In this document: in pieces, positions 5,711 through 7,660 of the stretch
Layout of the letters: every line of letters starts with the position of its first letter
Position numbering within the stretch: position 1 is the first letter of the stretch
Origin: an uncultured Saprospiraceae bacterium
Lineage (GTDB): Bacteria > Bacteroidota > Bacteroidia > Chitinophagales > Saprospiraceae
Length of the DNA stretch: 7,660 nt
Direction of reading: 5' to 3'
Assembly: GCA_938002705.1 (NCBI GenBank)
Contig: CALLAG010000118.1
Coordinates: 1 to 7,660, forward strand
The notes under the pieces: model-generated
The model's input: only the letters and a program-made list of their open reading frames with translations
What the model was told of the DNA's origin: nothing
Databases searched by the model: none
Program-made: the position numbers and the translations under genes

Positions 5711-6574
5711 ATGAAATACGTATCACTTCTTATTTTCATTCTTCTTGTATCATGCACAACTGACTCTGGTTGGGACAAGCTACCTAATGGTTATGAGTAT
5801 GTCCTACATACATCATCAGGTAAGCCAAATCCCAAGAAAGGTGAAGTCGTAATACTAGACTTAGAAGTCATAGACGATCAGGGTAAGACATTAGATAATT
5901 CTCGTGATGCTAAGCAGAAGCCCTCATTTGTCATACCTATGGAAGACTCCGAAGAACTCCGAAGAAACCCTCTCATAGGCTTAGTCGCTCTTATGGCAGA
6001 AGGTGATAGCGCCACAGTGAGAGTTCCTCTTGATTCATTGCCTAATGCACCGGCAACATTCCAGCATAGTTCTTATCTGGATTATGTGCTACGTGTATAT
6101 ACTGTACAAGACGCAGAGCTCTATGCAGAACAACAAAAAACAATACAAGAAAGACAACTGGCCAGATATACAGCTGATGCCGAAAAAGTCTTTAACGCAT
6201 ATACCGAGAACACATTGGACGCTACTGAGACAGTGCTGCCGTCAGGCATTAAAGTAGCATTAATAAAAGATACAAAAAAAGAAAAACCTCAACCTGGAGA
6301 TATGGTCAGTGTCAATTACTACGGATTCTTCAGAGATGGAAGTTCATTTGATAATTCTTACCGAGCTGGCAGACCATTCTCATTTACTATAGGACAAGGA
6401 GGAGCTATCAGGGGTTGGCAATTAGGTATACCTGAGATTCCATTAGGTGGTACAGCCGTATTAGACATACCATACGAATATGCATATGGTGCACAAGGAA
6501 ATCCGCCAGTTATACCACCACAGTCTGATCTCATTTTCTTTGTAGAGTTAGAAAATATTATAAAAGGAAAATAA
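5711..6574 (+). CDS. FKBP-type peptidyl-prolyl isomerase lipoprotein with two FKBP-like domains (GldI-like)
   Basis: It catalyses cis-trans isomerisation of peptidyl-proline bonds and probably assists folding of envelope proteins. Residues 1-15 are a lipoprotein signal with lipobox LVSC (Cys15 lipidated). The C-terminal FKBP domain (about 177-285) is complete. By alignment with human FKBP12, the pocket residues are Tyr203, Phe213, Asp214, Phe223, Ile233, Trp236, Tyr259, Ile268 and Phe276, seen in 'FDNS', 'IRGWQLG', 'YAYGAQGNPPVIPP' and 'FFVEL'. Residues about 28-130 look like a second, degenerate FKBP fold ('PLIGLVALMAEGDSATVRVP') without the aromatic pocket, perhaps for dimerisation or client binding. 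A charged helical linker (131-165) joins them. Total is 287 residues, longer than one-domain GldI. It sits between nrnA and prfB (12 bases before prfB). GldI in Flavobacterium is needed for gliding; motility here is not shown. A 10-bp tandem repeat lies at 5946-5965. Confidence 0.92.
   Translation: MKYVSLLIFILLVSCTTDSGWDKLPNGYEYVLHTSSGKPNPKKGEVVILDLEVIDDQGKTLDNSRDAKQKPSFVIPMEDSEELRRNPLIGLVALMAEGDSATVRVPLDSLPNAPATFQHSSYLDYVLRVYTVQDAELYAEQQKTIQERQLARYTADAEKVFNAYTENTLDATETVLPSGIKVALIKDTKKEKPQPGDMVSVNYYGFFRDGSSFDNSYRAGRPFSFTIGQGGAIRGWQLGIPEIPLGGTAVLDIPYEYAYGAQGNPPVIPPQSDLIFFVELENIIKGK
5946..5965 (+). repeat. 10-bp tandem duplication inside the FKBP lipoprotein gene
   Basis: ACTCCGAAGA occurs twice back to back, at 5946-5955 and 5956-5965, encoding part of 'EDSEELRR'. 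The unit is not a multiple of three, so loss or gain of one copy would shift the frame and remove the catalytic FKBP domain. Both flanks are in the same frame and fit the domain, so the present state is functional. Confidence 0.6.
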
Positions 6575-6586
6575 ACCAAGGACAAT

Positions 6587-7660
6587 ATGACCTCTGAGCA
6601 ACTCAAAGAATTGCAAGATCGTATGGCGTCGTTAAGGAGCTATCTTTGACGTCGATAATCGATTACACAAAATAGAAGATAAAGAGCAGCAATCTGCAGA
6701 TCCCAACTTCTGGAATGACCCTACAGCTGCGGAAGCATTGATGAGGGATCTTAAAGGGCACAAGCAGTGGGTAGAAAAATTCAACAAAGTCAAGCTAGAA
6801 ATAGAAGAGCTTGAAGTATTGTCAGAATTTCAAGCTGAAGGAGAATCTTCAGAAGCGGAAGTTAATGCCCAGTACGAAAAAGCATTGTATACCTTAGAAG
6901 ATGTAGAATTCCGCAGCACATTAGATCAGGAAGAAGATGAGTTGTCATGCCTCCTTGAGATCAATGCCGGTGCAGGCGGTACTGAGGCATGTGACTGGGC
7001 GGAGATGCTCTACAGAATGTATCTCATGTATGGAGAGAAAGCTGGCTATAAAGTTAAAGAGCTAAACCGTGTACAAGGAGATGTAGCTGGTGTCAAATCT
7101 GTGACATTAGAACTCGGTGGAGACTATGCCTATGGTATGCTTAAAGGGGAGAATGGAGTACACAGACTCGTAAGGGTAAGTCCTTATAACTCTCAGGGCA
7201 AACGTATGACTTCTTTTGCCTCCGTATTCGTCCATCCAGTTATAGATAATAGAATAGAAATAGATGTCAACCCATCAGACTGCTCTTGGGATACTTTCCG
7301 AGCAAGTGGAGCAGGTGGACAACACGTTAACAAAACGGAATCTGCAGTCAGAGTACGCCATGCTCCGTCAGGTATCGTCGTAGAGTGCCAAGCAGAGAGA
7401 AGTCAGCATATGAATAAGGAAAAAGCCTTAGAGATGCTGAAGTCAAGACTTTATGAGAAAGCACTGGAAGAAAAACGTGCAGCTAAACAAGAAACAGAAG
7501 CAGGCAAAATGAAAAACGAATGGGGGAGCCAGATAAGATCTTATGTACTGGACGACCGAAGAGTCAAAGACCATCGAACTCACTTCGAAAATAGAAATAC
7601 AGATGCCGTACTAGACGGTGATATAGAAGGCTTTCTTAAGGCATTCTTAATGTGGGATGG
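6587..7660 (+). CDS. prfB: Peptide chain release factor 2 with programmed +1 frameshift, 3' end outside window
   Basis: RF2 recognises UAA and UGA stop codons in the ribosomal A site and triggers peptide release. The first 20 codons (ATG 6587 to CTT 6646) end at an in-frame TGA (6647-6649); reading continues in +1 from GAC 6648, as in classical prfB. The join is 6587..6646 with 6648..7660, giving 357 complete residues, only about 8-10 short of the usual length. Visible are the N-terminal coiled region, 'LEINAGAGGTEACDWAEMLY' (123-142), the stop-recognition region with tripeptide SPY (198-200; SPF in E. coli), and the catalytic 'GAGGQHVNKTESAVR' with Gly243-Gly244-Gln245. A weak SD-like AAGGA (6578-6582) lies four bases before the ATG, 12 bases after the FKBP gene. 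Expression is expected to be autoregulated: low RF2 slows termination at UGA and favours the shift. The frame change is not a disabling mutation. Confidence 0.96.
6634..6650 (+). promoter_or_regulatory. Programmed +1 frameshift site of prfB
   Basis: Internal SD-like AAGGAG (6634-6639) precedes TAT, then the slippery CTT TGA C (6644-6650). AGG, TAT, CTT and TGA occupy the same codon positions as in the E. coli site (AGG GGG TAT CTT TGA C). The peptidyl-tRNA on CTT slips to TTT, skipping one base, and translation resumes at GAC. Efficiency is expected to rise when RF2 is scarce. Confidence 0.96.

Noticed and set aside
6647..6649. In-frame TGA early in prfB as a sign of a pseudogene
   Set aside because: It sits exactly in the classical RF2 frameshift context, and the +1 frame stays open with all RF2 motifs to the window end.
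6652..6662. Small inverted repeat TCGATAATCGA just after the prfB frameshift site
   Set aside because: The stem would be only about four base pairs with a three-base loop; known RF2 frameshifting needs no downstream structure, and the bases encode ordinary residues.
1..7660. Search for a defence island, mobile element, CRISPR array, tRNA or a new multi-gene system
   Set aside because: No transposase, integrase, nuclease-defence, toxin-antitoxin or RNA-gene signature was seen; gene content is core or family-conserved.

Overview
The window looks like an ordinary chromosomal stretch from a member of the Bacteroidota, possibly a Saprospiria- or Chitinophagales-like lineage. The evidence is AT-rich DNA, start codons that mostly lack a Shine-Dalgarno sequence, a TAnnTTTG-type -7 promoter box, and several protein families I know mainly from that phylum: the helix-hairpin-helix/beta-barrel protein, the 'KSEKR' TPR-like family, DUF6495 and a GldI-like FKBP lipoprotein. 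The exact lineage is inference. I see no mobile element, CRISPR array, tRNA or rRNA.

Layout. (1) Positions 1-2512, minus strand: a two-gene unit. A 512-residue helical repeat protein is followed, through a 4-base GTGA overlap, by a secreted protein with a ComEA-type HHH domain and a probable outer-membrane beta-barrel, which runs off the left edge. (2) Positions 2513-2656: a divergent, very AT-rich intergenic region with a 14-bp perfect palindrome and short direct repeats. (3) Positions 2657-3750: a type II (eukaryote-like) glutamine synthetase with a strong intrinsic terminator. (4) Positions 3788-4000, minus: a 70-residue two-helix membrane protein that converges on glutamine synthetase. 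(5) Positions 4060-7660, plus: DUF6495 protein, NrnA-type DHH phosphoesterase, two-domain FKBP lipoprotein, and release factor 2 (prfB). The last three are closely spaced (40 and 12 bases) and probably co-transcribed; prfB runs off the right edge.

How the genes fit together. Glutamine synthetase assimilates ammonium. NrnA recycles short RNA and pAp. The FKBP lipoprotein probably assists folding in the cell envelope. RF2 terminates translation at UGA/UAA and carries the autoregulatory +1 frameshift site. The DUF6495-DHH-FKBP order resembles a neighbourhood I recall around gldI in flavobacteria, but that is memory, not a search. I found no convincing undescribed system. The points most worth checking are the SD-dependent prfB frameshift site in a phylum that hardly uses SD, the SPY (not SPF) tripeptide of RF2, the TPR/HHH-barrel pair, and the promoter-like element that overlaps the non-ATG start of nrnA.
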